DNA from: Acidobacteriota bacterium
GTDB taxonomy: Bacteria; Acidobacteriota; JAAYUB01
Direction of reading: 5' to 3'
DNA length: 49,683 nt
NCBI GenBank assembly: GCA_029565065.1
Contig: JAKQOW010000179.1
Coordinates: 1-49,683 of the forward strand
The notes under the pieces were generated by a model. That model had not been told where the DNA came from. It did no database searches and saw only the letters and a program-made list of their open reading frames with translations. Of the stretch, positions 26,722 through 38,087 are shown one piece after another (within the stretch, counting starts at the first letter, position 1; each line of letters opens with the position of its first letter). Position numbers and translations under genes: made by a program.

Positions 26722-28026
26722 TTAGGTCTCGAAGGACAGTGCCCGGATCGGGTCCAGCTTGGCGGCTTTGAACGCCGGGTACATGCCGGCCAGAATGCCC
26801 ACGCCGCCCGAGACGGCCAGGGCGAGGATGATATAGCCGGGGGTGATGGTCAGGGTGAAGTCCGATAAGGCCTCGATGAGGTAGCAGGCGGAGTACGACA
26901 GCAGGATGCCCAGCAGACCGCCGGTGATGCCGAGGATGGCCGACTCCAGCAGGAACTGCAGCAACAGGTCGCGGCGTCGGGCGCCGATCGCCTTGCGGAT
27001 GCCGATCTCGCGGGTGCGCTCGGTCACCGACATGAGCATGATGTTCATGATCACGATGCCGCCCACCAGCAGCGCGATGGCGGTGATGGGCGTGACCACC
27101 GTGGCGATGGCGCCGGTGAACTGGCCCACCGACTGGTTGATTTCGTCGGTGGACAGGATGTCGAAATCGTCGGGTTGAGAAGGCGACAGGTGGTGTTTGC
27201 CCCGCAGCAGGGTGCGGACTTCGCCTTGGGCGGCTTCAAATGCGGGGCCGGGCGCCGTCCGCACGCGGATGGTCCAGCCCCGGCGGACGTCGAACATCTT
27301 GGCGAAAGCGCTCGCCGGGATGTACAGCTGGTTGTCGAGGTTCTGCCCCAGAAAGGAGCCCCGGCGGGTCATGACGCCGAGGACGCGATAATTCCGTCCG
27401 GCGATCTTCACCTCCCGCCCGATTGGATCCTCATTGGGGAAAAGCTCGGTCTTGACGCCCCAGCCGATGACGCAGACGGGCAGGGAGCGGGAGAATTCGA
27501 ACTCCTGGAAGAACCGACCGCTATGGAAGCTGATGTTGGACATGCGGGGCGCGTTGGCGGTGATGCCGTTGATGGTGGTGTCCAGCACCTCGAGGCCCTT
27601 GTAATGGACGTCCTGGCGGGTGGACCGTTCGATGGACACCTCCTGGGCGTGCTGCGAGCGGCTCCGGATGTACTCGTAATCGTCCCAGCGCAGGTCGCGG
27701 TGGGTGCGCAGGCGCTTCTCGAACTCCTCCTGATTCAGGTCGACGGCGGCGATCCGGGCGACGATGAAGGTGTTGCTCCCCAGTAAGTCCGTGACGTTAT
27801 CGGTCACGTACGTTTCCAGTCCGCTGATGAAGGCGCCGACGATCATGACCGAGGCGACCCCGATGATGACCCCGAGCAGGGTGAGCAGCGAGCGCAGCTT
27901 GTGCGCCATCACCGATTCGAGGGCCATGCGCAGCGCTTCGAGCAGGACCGGCCAGCCGCTGAGGGTCTGGTCGGATTTGACATCCGTTTTTTCGGTCAGA
28001 GCCGGCACATCGGCAATCGCGGACAT
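26722..28026 (-). CDS. MacB/FtsX-type ABC transporter permease (first of pair)
   Basis: A protein of 434 residues from the ATG at 28026, which has GAGG upstream; the frame stays open to 28113 but that extension lies in AT-richer leader sequence. The N-terminus has an unusual soluble tail (about 1-35), then TM1 ([19 protein letters not shown]), a large extracytoplasmic domain and three C-terminal helices with [17 protein letters not shown]. Clearly homologous to the next gene. Role: efflux or lipoprotein/peptide handling across the envelope with a missing ATPase and adaptor. The gap of 89 nt from alaX probably holds its own promoter, though I cannot point to a clean one. Confidence 0.88.
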   Translation of the reverse strand: MSAIADVPALTEKTDVKSDQTLSGWPVLLEALRMALESVMAHKLRSLLTLLGVIIGVASVMIVGAFISGLETYVTDNVTDLLGSNTFIVARIAAVDLNQEEFEKRLRTHRDLRWDDYEYIRSRSQHAQEVSIERSTRQDVHYKGLEVLDTTINGITANAPRMSNISFHSGRFFQEFEFSRSLPVCVIGWGVKTELFPNEDPIGREVKIAGRNYRVLGVMTRRGSFLGQNLDNQLYIPASAFAKMFDVRRGWTIRVRTAPGPAFEAAQGEVRTLLRGKHHLSPSQPDDFDILSTDEINQSVGQFTGAIATVVTPITAIALLVGGIVIMNIMLMSVTERTREIGIRKAIGARRRDLLLQFLLESAILGITGGLLGILLSYSACYLIEALSDFTLTITPGYIILALAVSGGVGILAGMYPAFKAAKLDPIRALSFET

Positions 28027-28115
28027 GGAGACCTCGTCAAAAGCGTTCGTATGCTTTACGAGTTGTTTGGCGAAAATGTTCCGCGATATCAGCAAATGTG
28101 ACGGATGGAGCAATC

Positions 28116-29312
28116 TCAGTCGGAGCAGGATAGATAGCGACTTCCGATCCGGTCCAGCAACGCCGCGCCCGTCTCCCTGGACAGGCCGCCCATCTGGGCG
28201 AAGTCCGGGCGTCCGCCCCCCTTGGCGCCGAACGCCGCGCGCAGCTCGGCCACCAGCACCTGCATGTCGGTGGCCAGATCGGGGGTGCGCCCGATGAACA
28301 CGGTCCCGGACGGCGCCGAGAGCACGGCCGCTAGGGTGCGGTGGTCGCCGGCGATGAGCTTCTGGCAGAGCGCCCGGGCGACGTCGGCCGGCTCATCGAG
28401 GGTGAGGATCACGCGGCTGATGCCATCGGCGCCCCGATGCTGCTCGCGGAGCGCCGGGGCGCGCTCGGCCTGCAGCTCGGCCTTGAGCTTGCCGTTCTCC
28501 CGCTCCACCGCCTTGACGGTCTGGAGCAGCTTGTCCAGCTTGGCCGGCAGCTCGGGGATGCCGGTGGTCGCCATGGCGGACAAGGTGCTGAGGATCGCCT
28601 GGTTGTCCTGGCAGGCCCGGAGCGCCCGGCCGCCGCACAGGAAATAGACCCGGGTCTTGTCGCCGAATCGCTCGGTGCGCACGATGGTGATGACGCCCAC
28701 CTGGCCGGTGCGGGCCACGTGGGTGCCGCCGCAGGCGGAGCGGTCGAAGTCGGCCACGCCGATCACCCGGACCTCCCCCTCGCGGCGCGTGGGCTTGCGC
28801 AGGCCCAGGGCGCCGGTTGCGGCGGCGTCGTGGTAGGTAATGTCCACCGGCCGGTCTTCCCAGACGACGGCGTTGGCCAGGCGGAGAGCCTCGGCCACCT
28901 GGCGGTCGTCGAGCCGGTCGGTGGCCAGGTCGATGGTGCTGACATCCGCGCTCATGTGGAAGCCCACGGTGCCCAGACGGTGGAGCCGCACGAACGCCTC
29001 CGACAGGATGTGCTGTCCCGTGTGCTGCTGCATGTGGTCAAACCGGCGGTCCGCGTCCACCCGGCCCCGCACCCGCGTCGCATCCGGAGGATGAGCCAAC
29101 AGGTGGTAGATGTCGCCAGCGTCATCCTCGCCCACCTCGAGCACCGGCTGGCCCGCCAGGGTGCCGGTGTCGGCCGTCTGGCCGCCCGTGCCCGGGTAGA
29201 ACGCCGTCTGGTCGAGATAGACCCGGACGCCGCCAGCCGCCGGCTCGCACCGGAGCACGCCGGCTTCGAATTCACATTGGGTGGCATCCTGGTAATACAG
29301 CCGTTCGGTCAT
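28116..29312 (-). CDS. Alanyl-tRNA editing protein (AlaX-L type, with DHHA1 domain)
   Basis: A protein of 398 residues. N-terminal beta-barrel similar to alanyl-tRNA synthetase domain II (FYPGTGGQTADTG, 38-50). The zinc-binding editing core has HTGQH (97-101) and CGGTH (194-198). A coiled coil (about 255-290) and a DHHA1-like C-terminal domain ending in the Gly-rich KGGGRPDFAQMGG follow. AlaX proteins hydrolyse Ser-tRNA-Ala or Gly-tRNA-Ala in trans. The start overlaps the stop of the endonuclease V gene by 4 nt, so it is coupled to it. The aminoacylation domain of AlaRS is absent, so this is not a truncated synthetase. Confidence 0.9.
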   Translation of the reverse strand: MTERLYYQDATQCEFEAGVLRCEPAAGGVRVYLDQTAFYPGTGGQTADTGTLAGQPVLEVGEDDAGDIYHLLAHPPDATRVRGRVDADRRFDHMQQHTGQHILSEAFVRLHRLGTVGFHMSADVSTIDLATDRLDDRQVAEALRLANAVVWEDRPVDITYHDAAATGALGLRKPTRREGEVRVIGVADFDRSACGGTHVARTGQVGVITIVRTERFGDKTRVYFLCGGRALRACQDNQAILSTLSAMATTGIPELPAKLDKLLQTVKAVERENGKLKAELQAERAPALREQHRGADGISRVILTLDEPADVARALCQKLIAGDHRTLAAVLSAPSGTVFIGRTPDLATDMQVLVAELRAAFGAKGGGRPDFAQMGGLSRETGAALLDRIGSRYLSCSD

Positions 29313-30007
29313 GGGGCACTCCGTCGGAGATGATTGATTTTTTCATCGGCCGCCAGGCGGTGCGCCAGACGGATGGGCTCCGGCAGCCGGAAGCGCCGGG
29401 CGGTGGCCAGCACGAACGCCGCCGCGTCGGCGACGGTGACCCGATGGCCGGGCGAGACGTAGAGCGGCCGGACATTGCGGCGGGTCCTGAGCACGGTGCC
29501 CACGACCCGACCCGCGTACAGCAGCTCCGTCCGGCCGCCGCGCTCGGCCGGCGGTTCCGCGTGCTCGCCCACCAGCCGGCTCTTGGCGCAGCCGATGGAC
29601 GGGCGGTCCAGCAGCACGCCCAGGTGGGCGGCCAGGCCGAAGCCGCGCGGATGGGCGATGCCCTGGCCGTCGCAGAGGAACAGGTCCGGCAACTCCCCCA
29701 GGCGCTCCAGGCAGTCCAGCAGCGCGGGGATCTCGCGGAAGGAGAGCAGGCCGGGCACGTAGGGGAAGTCCACGGGCCGGGTCACCGCGGTGGCGGCCAC
29801 GGGCGCCAGCGTCGCGGCGTCCACGATCACGACGGCGGCGTAGGCCAGGCCCGCCCGCGTGTCGAAGGCGAGGTCGGTTCCGGCAATGGTCCGCGGCGGC
29901 GCCGTCAGCGGCTCCAGGCGCACCCGGCCGGCCAGCTCCCGCTGGAGGGCTGCGGCCGCACGCGCATCGGCGACCGCCGGAAAGTGGGGCAGGGCGAGGC
30001 GGGGCAT
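29309..30007 (-). CDS. nfi: Endonuclease V (deoxyinosine 3'-endonuclease)
   Basis: A protein of 232 residues. The three catalytic acidic residues are in their family positions: Asp45 in IAGTDLAF, Glu92 in YVPGLLSFREIP and Asp113 in CDGQGIAHPRGFGLA. These match the D-E-D triad of characterised endonuclease V. The enzyme nicks DNA 3' of deoxyinosine, starting repair of deaminated adenine. It begins 1 nt after the pgi stop and overlaps alaX by 4 nt, so pgi-nfi-alaX is one transcript. Confidence 0.95.
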   Translation of the reverse strand: MPRLALPHFPAVADARAAAALQRELAGRVRLEPLTAPPRTIAGTDLAFDTRAGLAYAAVVIVDAATLAPVAATAVTRPVDFPYVPGLLSFREIPALLDCLERLGELPDLFLCDGQGIAHPRGFGLAAHLGVLLDRPSIGCAKSRLVGEHAEPPAERGGRTELLYAGRVVGTVLRTRRNVRPLYVSPGHRVTVADAAAFVLATARRFRLPEPIRLAHRLAADEKINHLRRSAP

Positions 30008-30008
30008 C

Positions 30009-31388
30009 TCAGCGCAGCAGCTCCTTCATCAGCTTCTTGTAGTTCTCGACGCCCGGCTGGTCGAAGGCGTTCACGTCGAGCAGCTCGCCCTCGAACGCGG
30101 TGGCCAGCTCGAAGAACAGGAACAGCTGGCCCAGCGTGTACGGCGACAGCCGCGGAATGGCGATGGCGCAGCTCGGCCGGCCGTCGGCGGCCAGCGCCTC
30201 CTCGTTGGCTACCCGTGCCGCCCGCAACAGCCGGCCGAAGCTCCGGCCGGCGACAAACGCCAACTCCCGGGTCCACGGGCCCTCCCGGGGCAGGGTGATC
30301 TCGTCGTCGCCGAAGTCCTCGACGGCGATGGTGGTGACCAGCTTGTTCTTCTTGCCGCCCTGGTGCTGCTGGGTCTGGGCGTGCATGTCGGACGTTCCCA
30401 CCGCGGCGATGGGCGTGCGCCCCTCGTGAACCGTCTCGCCCCGCCGGTTCTTCTCCTTGCCGAGGCTCTCGGCCAGGAGTTGGACGTACCACAGGGCGAA
30501 CGACCGGAGCCGGTCGCTGTACGGCATGAGCACCGCCTCGTGAATGCCGGCGCGCCGGTACAACTCGTGGCAGACAGCCGCGTAGAGACAGGGCGGGTTC
30601 CGGAGCAAGTCGCGGCTGTCGGCCGCTTCCACCATGGCGCGGGCACCTCCCAGCAGTTCGGGGATGGCGATCCCGGCGGCGGCAGCGACGAGCAGGCCCA
30701 CATCGGTCAGCACCGAGAAGCGCCCGCCTACGCCGGGCGGCACCTGGAACAGCGGCAGCCGCTCCTGTCGGGCGATCTGCAGCAGGATGCCGCGCTCCGG
30801 ATCGGTCACCGCGGTGAAATGCCGGCCGGGATCGAGACCGGCGGCGCGGCAGCGGTTGTAGAAGTGAAGGAATGCGGCCATGGTCTCGGTGGTGGTGCCC
30901 GACTTGGAGATCACCACGAACATGGTTTGCTCCAGGTCCAGGACCCGGTCCAGGTCGCGGATGGACTGGGGATCCACGTTGTTGCCGGAGAAGAACAGCC
31001 GTGGTGCGGTGTCCGGTCCCGCCAGGGAGTTCCAGAGCGGCGACAGCAGGGCGTCGGCCAGCACCTGGTTGCCCAGATACGAGCCGCCGATGCCCAGCGA
31101 CACCACCGCCCGGCAGCGGGACCGGACGTCGGCGCCCCACTCGGCGATGGCCCGGATGCGGTCCGGGGCGTCCTCCTCCTGGAAAGCCAGGCGAGTGAAG
31201 TACACCTTCTCGTCGTGTCCGCGGACGTCGCCGCTGCGGCGCATGGCGGCCAGAGCGTCCATGGCGGCGCCGATTTCGGGCCGGCCGGCCAGCTCGTCCA
31301 CCGCCAGGCCGAGCGGGCCGATTTTGTCACGGGTCACGTTGGTGTAGTTCAGGCAGAAACCATCGGGCAGTTCAAGGCGGTGTTCCAT
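30009..31388 (-). CDS. pgi: Glucose-6-phosphate isomerase
   Basis: A protein of 459 residues, the short bacterial type. SIS-fold phosphate-binding motifs are GIGGSYLG (99-106) and SKSGTTTET (161-169). The family signature GGRFSVLT is at 221-228 and GVENYKKLMKELLR is at the C-terminus. It interconverts glucose-6-phosphate and fructose-6-phosphate and so supplies both glycolysis and sugar-nucleotide synthesis. The start has GGAGG 5 nt upstream, and immediately upstream begins repeat island 2, so its promoter must lie within or beyond that island. Confidence 0.95.
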   Translation of the reverse strand: MEHRLELPDGFCLNYTNVTRDKIGPLGLAVDELAGRPEIGAAMDALAAMRRSGDVRGHDEKVYFTRLAFQEEDAPDRIRAIAEWGADVRSRCRAVVSLGIGGSYLGNQVLADALLSPLWNSLAGPDTAPRLFFSGNNVDPQSIRDLDRVLDLEQTMFVVISKSGTTTETMAAFLHFYNRCRAAGLDPGRHFTAVTDPERGILLQIARQERLPLFQVPPGVGGRFSVLTDVGLLVAAAAGIAIPELLGGARAMVEAADSRDLLRNPPCLYAAVCHELYRRAGIHEAVLMPYSDRLRSFALWYVQLLAESLGKEKNRRGETVHEGRTPIAAVGTSDMHAQTQQHQGGKKNKLVTTIAVEDFGDDEITLPREGPWTRELAFVAGRSFGRLLRAARVANEEALAADGRPSCAIAIPRLSPYTLGQLFLFFELATAFEGELLDVNAFDQPGVENYKKLMKELLR

Positions 31389-31404
31389 GGGACCTCCGTC
31401 GGGT

Positions 31405-31620
31405 GATCGGACATCGGAACCGGGACCTGGGTTCTAGGTCCTAGGTCCTAGATCCTAGGTCCTAGATCCTAGATCCTAGATCCTTGTCCATCGAGGCTCG
31501 GATCTCGATGTTCGCTTTCGACCATCAATCATCAACTATCAACCATCAACTATCAACCGAATGTGCTTTTGTGAACCTACAAACCTTCGAACCTGTGAAC
31601 ATGCGAACCTGCGAACAGAA
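31405..31620. repeat. Repeat island 2: CCTAGATC, ATCAACT and GAACCT word arrays
   Basis: Between pgi and the wzm stop. Left to right on +: CGGACATCGGAACC (about 31418), then about nine CCTAGGT/CCTAGAT units (31430-31482), TCGAGGCTCGGATCTCG (31491-31507), about six ATCAACT/ATCAACC units (31521-31558) and GAACCT words (31572-31616). These words are shared with islands 1 and 3. The island ends about 16 nt from the permease stop codon. No gene is seen in it. Confidence 0.8.
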
Positions 31621-31635
31621 GGTCACACCTTTCGG

Positions 31636-32448
31636 CTAAAGGATGTCCGCGAAGCTGTGCTGGTTCCGCGTGAAGAACAGGTAGCCGGTGGCGCACACGA
31701 CGAGCGCGAACAGCGTGAAGATGCCGAGTCCCGTCAGGTTCGGCATGCGGCCGTTGAGAAACATGTCCCGGTATCCTTCGATCAGGTGGGTCATGGGGTT
31801 GATGAAGGCGTACTGCCGGTATTCCTGGGGGATGAAGTCCACCGAGTAGAAGATGGGCGACAGGTACATCCACACGATCATGAACTGGCCGATCACCTGC
31901 GCCATGTCGCGGATGAAGACGTTCAGCGCGGCGCTCCACCAGCAGCATCCCAGGGTGAGAAGCAATTGCGCACCCACGTACAGGGGGAGAAAAGCCAGGT
32001 AGGGAGTCGGGTTCATGCCGGCCATGATCGCGGCGCCCAGCAGGATGCCGAAACCGATCATCAGGTTGACCGCGTGGGAGAAGACCAGGTACATGGGCAG
32101 GATCTTGGACGGGAACATCACCTTCTTGATCAGGTTGGCGTTGTCGATAAGCACGCCGGTGGAGCGGCCCACCGCCTCGCTGAACGCCATCCACGGCACC
32201 ATGCCGCAGAAGATGTACAGCGCCGCGTTCACCAGGCCCTCGCCCTCGCCGAAGCGGACCCGGAAGATGACCGAGAAGACGAAGGTGTAGATGCCGAGCA
32301 GGATGAGCGGGTTGAGCACCGACCAGTAGAAACCGATGACGGAGCCGACGTAGCGCTCCTTGAGATCCTTGCGGACGTAGCTCAGCAACAGATCCCGCTG
32401 GTTGTAGTAGTAGCGGATGCGCTGGATCATCGTGGGGCGCTGGGTCAT
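31636..32448 (-). CDS. ABC-2 type polysaccharide export permease (Wzm/KpsM-like)
   Basis: A protein of 270 residues from the ATG at 32448 (GGAGG upstream; longer frames upstream lack a site). Six hydrophobic segments follow an amphipathic N-terminus (RDLLLSYVRKDLKERYVGS, typical of Wzm-like permeases). Conserved segments include FYWSVLNPLILL, WMAFSEAV and YLSPIFYSVDFIP. It would export a lipid-linked polysaccharide or O-antigen across the inner membrane together with a Wzt ATPase. No ATPase gene follows: the operon ends here at a repeat island. It is the last gene after kdsC. Confidence 0.88.
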   Translation of the reverse strand: MTQRPTMIQRIRYYYNQRDLLLSYVRKDLKERYVGSVIGFYWSVLNPLILLGIYTFVFSVIFRVRFGEGEGLVNAALYIFCGMVPWMAFSEAVGRSTGVLIDNANLIKKVMFPSKILPMYLVFSHAVNLMIGFGILLGAAIMAGMNPTPYLAFLPLYVGAQLLLTLGCCWWSAALNVFIRDMAQVIGQFMIVWMYLSPIFYSVDFIPQEYRQYAFINPMTHLIEGYRDMFLNGRMPNLTGLGIFTLFALVVCATGYLFFTRNQHSFADIL

Positions 32449-32500
32449 GGCTTGTGCCTCCAGTTCCGCGCGGGCCGCGGCGGCCGCGCGCCGTCTCCGG

Positions 32501-33046
32501 TCATGGCCGGGCGCCGGTGCCGAAGTGCGCCAGGATCTCCTCCCAGCGGCCGGCTTCCCGGAGCAGCCACTCCACGATCTCGCGGATTGCGCCGGTGCCG
32601 CCGGGCGAATCGGTGAGCCAGTCGGCGGCGCGCCGGACGTCCGCGGCGGCGTTGGGCACTGCGACGCCGGCGCCTGCCAGAGCCATGGGCGCCAGGTCGG
32701 GCAGGTCGTCACCGGCGTAGACGGTCTCGCCGGGCGTCACGCCCAGTTCCTGGCATAGCTTCAGGAAATCGGGCCCCTTGTCCGAGCTGTTTTGGATGAC
32801 CCGTTCGACGCCGAGGGCGGCCGCCCGCAGCGCCACCACCGCGCTGGCCCGGCCCGACAGGATGGCGATCCGCAAGCCGGCCTCCGCCGCCAGCCGAATA
32901 CCCAGTCCGTCGTAGGCGGAGAACCGCTTGAACTCGATGCCCCGGTCGTCCAGGTAGATGCTGCCGTCGGTCCAGACGCCGTCCATGTCCGTCACGACGA
33001 GGCGGATCCGGGACAGGTCGCAGGGTTTTTGGGAAACGCGGCGCAC
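32501..33046 (-). CDS. kdsC: 3-deoxy-D-manno-octulosonate 8-phosphate phosphatase
   Basis: A protein of 181 residues with a GTG start supported by GGAGG 6 nt upstream. HAD-superfamily C0-type phosphatase: nucleophile Asp20 and Asp22 in VTDMDGVWTDG, motif II SGR, and motif IV AGDDLPDLAPM. KdsC removes phosphate from Kdo-8-P. The length is normal for the tetrameric enzyme. It lies 15 nt after kdsD in the Kdo operon. Confidence 0.93.
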   Translation of the reverse strand: MRRVSQKPCDLSRIRLVVTDMDGVWTDGSIYLDDRGIEFKRFSAYDGLGIRLAAEAGLRIAILSGRASAVVALRAAALGVERVIQNSSDKGPDFLKLCQELGVTPGETVYAGDDLPDLAPMALAGAGVAVPNAAADVRRAADWLTDSPGGTGAIREIVEWLLREAGRWEEILAHFGTGARP

Positions 33047-33061
33047 GGCAGACCTCCGGTG

Positions 33062-34017
33062 TCAGAAGAGTTCGGTCTCCCACAGGTCGTGCAGGTGAAT
33101 GGCGCCGGTCAGCACGCCGTGGTCGTCCGTGATGAACAGGCTGGTGATCTTGTTCTCCTCCATCACCGCCAGAGCGCGGGTGGCCAGCGCGTCGGCGGCG
33201 ATGGTCTTGGGCGCCCGGCTCATGCAGTCGCCGGCGGTCAGCCCAAGCAGGGCCGGTCCGTGCCGCTCCAGCAGCCGGCGCAAGTCGCCGTCGGAAATGG
33301 CGCCGATCAGGCGGCGCTCGGCGTCCACCACCGCCGTGATGCCCATCCGGCCGGCCGACATGAAATAGACGACATCCTTCATGCTCACGCCGGCTTCGAC
33401 CTGCGGCACGGCATCGCCGGTGCGCATCAGGTCGCGGATGCAGCGCAGCCGCTTGCCGATCTTGCCGCCCGGATGCAGGAGGGCGAAATCCTCCATCCGG
33501 AATCCCTTGCGGATGCTCAGGGCCACGGCCAGGGCGTCGCCGAGAGCCAGCGATGCGGTGGTGCTGGCGGTGGGCGCCAGGCCCAGGTGACACGCTTCCT
33601 GGTGCAGTCCGATATCCAGGCAGCAGGGCGTGCTGCGACCGAGGGTGGAGTCGGGGTTGCCGGTCAGGACGATGAGCGGAATCCGCAGGCGCTGGATGAA
33701 CTCCAGGAGCCGGACGAGCTCCGACGTCTCGCCGCTGTTGGACAGGGCGACCACCACGTCGCCGTGTGCCAGCATGCCCAGGTCGCCGTGGATCGCCTCG
33801 GCCGGGTGCAGGAACAGGGACGGCGAGCCGGTGCTGGCGAACGTCGCGGCCAGCTTGTGGGCGATGATGCCGGACTTGCCCATGCCGGTGGTAACGATCC
33901 GGCCACGGCACTCCTCCAGCACATCGAGCGCCTGCTCGAACCGCTGGTCCAGCTTGTCGAGCAAGGCGAGGATGGCCTCGGCCTCGATGCGGAGGACTTT
34001 TCGGGCGACGTCCAGGC

Positions 34018-34021
<4 letters not shown>
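33062..34021 (-). CDS. kdsD: Arabinose-5-phosphate isomerase
   Basis: A protein of 319 residues. SIS domain with GMGKSG (46-51) and SNSGET (94-99), the conserved LHPAEAIHGDLGM (71-83), then two CBS domains (about 210-319, the second containing DHGVLTGAIHLHDL). It converts ribulose-5-phosphate to arabinose-5-phosphate, the first step to Kdo. The start overlaps the kdsA stop by 4 nt. CBS domains suggest nucleotide or product feedback, but no ligand can be inferred. Confidence 0.94.
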
Positions 34022-36473
<2,452 letters not shown>

Positions 36474-36505
36474 TCAAACAGCCGCTGGGTCCGAGGTGGA
36501 ACAAA

Positions 36506-36524
36506 CCGGCCGGGGTTCGGCCGG
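36506..36524 (-). promoter_or_regulatory. Hairpin in the pyrG leader
   Basis: Arms CCGGCCG (36506-36512) and CGGCCGG (36518-36524) with a 5-nt loop, between promoter and start codon. No T-run and no initial GGG typical of Gram-positive pyrG control, so a regulatory role is only possible. Confidence 0.35.
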
Positions 36525-36540
36525 CGACGGGGTACACGCC

Positions 36541-36569
36541 ATTATAGTCAAAGTCGGCCCGCTTGTTAA
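36541..36569 (-). promoter_or_regulatory. Sigma70-type promoter of the pyrG-kds operon
   Basis: Minus-strand TTAACA (36569-36564), a 17-nt spacer and TATAAT (36546-36541). Placed about 86 nt before the pyrG start; five of six and six of six matches to consensus. Confidence 0.75.
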
Positions 36570-36668
36570 GGGAGAGAGTGGCTCCGCCGGCGGACGGCCG
36601 GGGACCGGCTGCGTTGCGGGATCGCGGGATATGCCGGACATGCGCCTCCTACCCACGCGCCAAAGAAA

Positions 36669-36690
36669 AAACGGCCGAAAACGGCCGTTT
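36669..36690 (-). terminator. Intrinsic terminator of the initiator tRNA
   Basis: A 9-bp stem (36669-36677 with 36682-36690; core ACGGCCG) and an AAAA loop as written on +. On the minus strand it is followed by TTTTTCTTT. It starts 8 nt after the tRNA 3' end. Confidence 0.85.
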
Positions 36691-36696
36691 GCGATC

Positions 36697-36774
<78 letters not shown>

Positions 36775-36785
36775 ATAAGAGGGTT

Positions 36786-36814
36786 ATTCTATCGGATGCG
36801 GGATACCGGGTCAA
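36786..36814 (-). promoter_or_regulatory. Promoter of tRNA-fMet
   Basis: Minus-strand TTGACC (36814-36809), a 17-nt spacer and TAGAAT (36791-36786), ending about 11 nt before the mature tRNA 5' end. Confidence 0.8.
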
Positions 36815-36848
36815 GACTTTTCTCGTGCGGGAGGGCTTGAAGTCCGGG

Positions 36849-36953
36849 TCAGCCGCGCAGCATGCCCCGTTCCCGGAACACGGCCTTGGCCCGGATGGTG
36901 ATGTCGGTGCTCAGGCGCTTCTCGTGGCGGTGGTCGTGGGGGTGGATCCACAA
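36849..36953 (-). other. Possible tiny ORF or gene remnant
   Basis: Read on the minus strand from a TTG at 36953 to a TGA at 36851-36849, this gives a 34-residue frame rich in His and Arg that ends in RAKAVFRERGMLRG. Third positions are almost all G or C, as in neighbouring genes, which hints at coding. There is no ribosome-binding site or ATG, and it lies behind a hairpin. It may be the tail of a degraded gene. Confidence 0.25.
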
Positions 36954-36971
36954 CGCGGGGCGGAAGAGAGG

Positions 36972-36994
36972 CGGCCGGGCGGTGCGCCCGGCCG
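36972..36994 (-). terminator. Hairpin after the secreted unknown protein gene
   Basis: Perfect 10-bp stem CGGCCGGGCG (36972-36981) / CGCCCGGCCG (36985-36994) with a 3-nt loop, 28 nt past the stop at 37022. A pyrimidine-rich tract follows on the minus strand rather than a clean T-run. Confidence 0.5.
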
Positions 36995-37021
36995 GCGGGT
37001 GGAGAGGTGGCGGCGGGCGGA

Positions 37022-37813
37022 TCAGCGGGGACGTTCGGGGCAGAAGGCGTCGGATTCAAAACCGCGGGCCTGCTCCCGGCGCTGCAGCGGATCCTGCGGC
37101 CGGGGCAGGACACCCAGGCGGACCAGGGCGTCGCGGTACTCGTACCGGATGTTGATCTGCTGGCAGGGATTCGGTTCCAGTTCCATCTTGATCCGGGTCA
37201 CGCGATGGTCGGTGGCGCGGCCCATGCCCGTGGCGGCCGATTCCTCGGACAAGCCGGCCTCCGCCTTCGGCGGGCACGGGGCTGAGCTTTCCGCCCGATC
37301 CATCCGTTTGGCCGGGCCGGCGGCCCCGGGAGCCGGCATGCCGCTGAGGATCTCATTTTCGACCGGGCGGACCTTCTCCCGGAATACGGCGGCTGAGATC
37401 AGCCCGAGGTTGCGCGTGTCGCCCAGCGTGGCGGCGTAGGAACGGTCCTCGGTGGTGAAGTAAAACCGGCGCGCACGATCCGTGCTGACCTGCCAGCCGG
37501 AGATCACGACGGTCTCCCACGGGTCGATCACCCATTTCATGGCCTGGCGCGGGCTGGTGTGGCGGGCGTCGATGGAGTTGAGACCGTCGACGGCCAGCGC
37601 CACCGCCAGCCGGTCGCCGGAGCGATTGGTCAGCCGGACGCTGTACTCGCGGCCCGGGAGCGCCTCGATATAACAGCTGCCTTGGTGACGGTGCAGCGTG
37701 AGGGTGCGGCCGTCCGCCACCACAGCCATGTCCAGCGGGCCGTCGGCGCGCGCGGCCAGCGCCACGCCCCCCAGCAGTCCCAACATCAGGATGATGATCG
37801 CGTTCTGTTTCAT
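37022..37813 (-). CDS. Secreted protein of unknown function
   Basis: A protein of 263 residues with a signal peptide (MKQNAIIILMLGLLGG..., cleavage probably near ALAARA). The mature N-terminal half (about 40-150) is beta-rich with YSVRLTNRSGDRLAVALAVDG and the aromatic-rich VISGWQVSTDRARRFYF. The second half is Pro/Ala-rich and low in structure, with two cysteines near 180 and 215 and a third near 257. I do not recognise a named family. GGAGG precedes the start. Monocistronic, between the tRNA and the baeRF gene. Confidence 0.75.
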   Translation of the reverse strand: MKQNAIIILMLGLLGGVALAARADGPLDMAVVADGRTLTLHRHQGSCYIEALPGREYSVRLTNRSGDRLAVALAVDGLNSIDARHTSPRQAMKWVIDPWETVVISGWQVSTDRARRFYFTTEDRSYAATLGDTRNLGLISAAVFREKVRPVENEILSGMPAPGAAGPAKRMDRAESSAPCPPKAEAGLSEESAATGMGRATDHRVTRIKMELEPNPCQQINIRYEYRDALVRLGVLPRPQDPLQRREQARGFESDAFCPERPR

Positions 37814-37885
37814 GATCCGAACCTCCCGTTCAAGTGTTCACCGATAAGACGCAGGGCGGCGGAGCGACTTGCAATTTATTTCGTC

Positions 37886-37914
37886 TTGGCGGGAGCAGGT
37901 TTGGGGGCTATAAT
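37886..37914 (+). promoter_or_regulatory. Sigma70-type promoter of the baeRF gene
   Basis: TTGGCG (37886-37891), a 17-nt spacer and TATAAT (37909-37914), identical in both boxes to the promoter at 1825-1853. The leader to the start codon at 38088 is about 165 nt and carries no ORF I can support. Confidence 0.7.
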
Positions 37915-38087
37915 GAAATCAAAATGATCAGGCGTTACCGGTTTCACTAACAATTCGCGTATGACAGCGTCGCGCTCATGAGCCACGCGTTCCCATCTTT
38001 GTTCCCGTCCTCGGCCACGCGCCGCAGGGGTGCCGACCCGGACCCCGGTCCGGTGCGCCGGCCACCCGATCCCAACAGGAGGAGGCT

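Noticed and set aside
28027..28113. Upstream extension of the first MacB-like permease
   Set aside because: The extra residues do not resemble the family, and GAGG is correctly spaced only for the ATG at 28026.
31405..31620. Possible CRISPR array
   Set aside because: Units are 6-9 nt, contiguous and degenerate, with no unique spacers and no cas genes.
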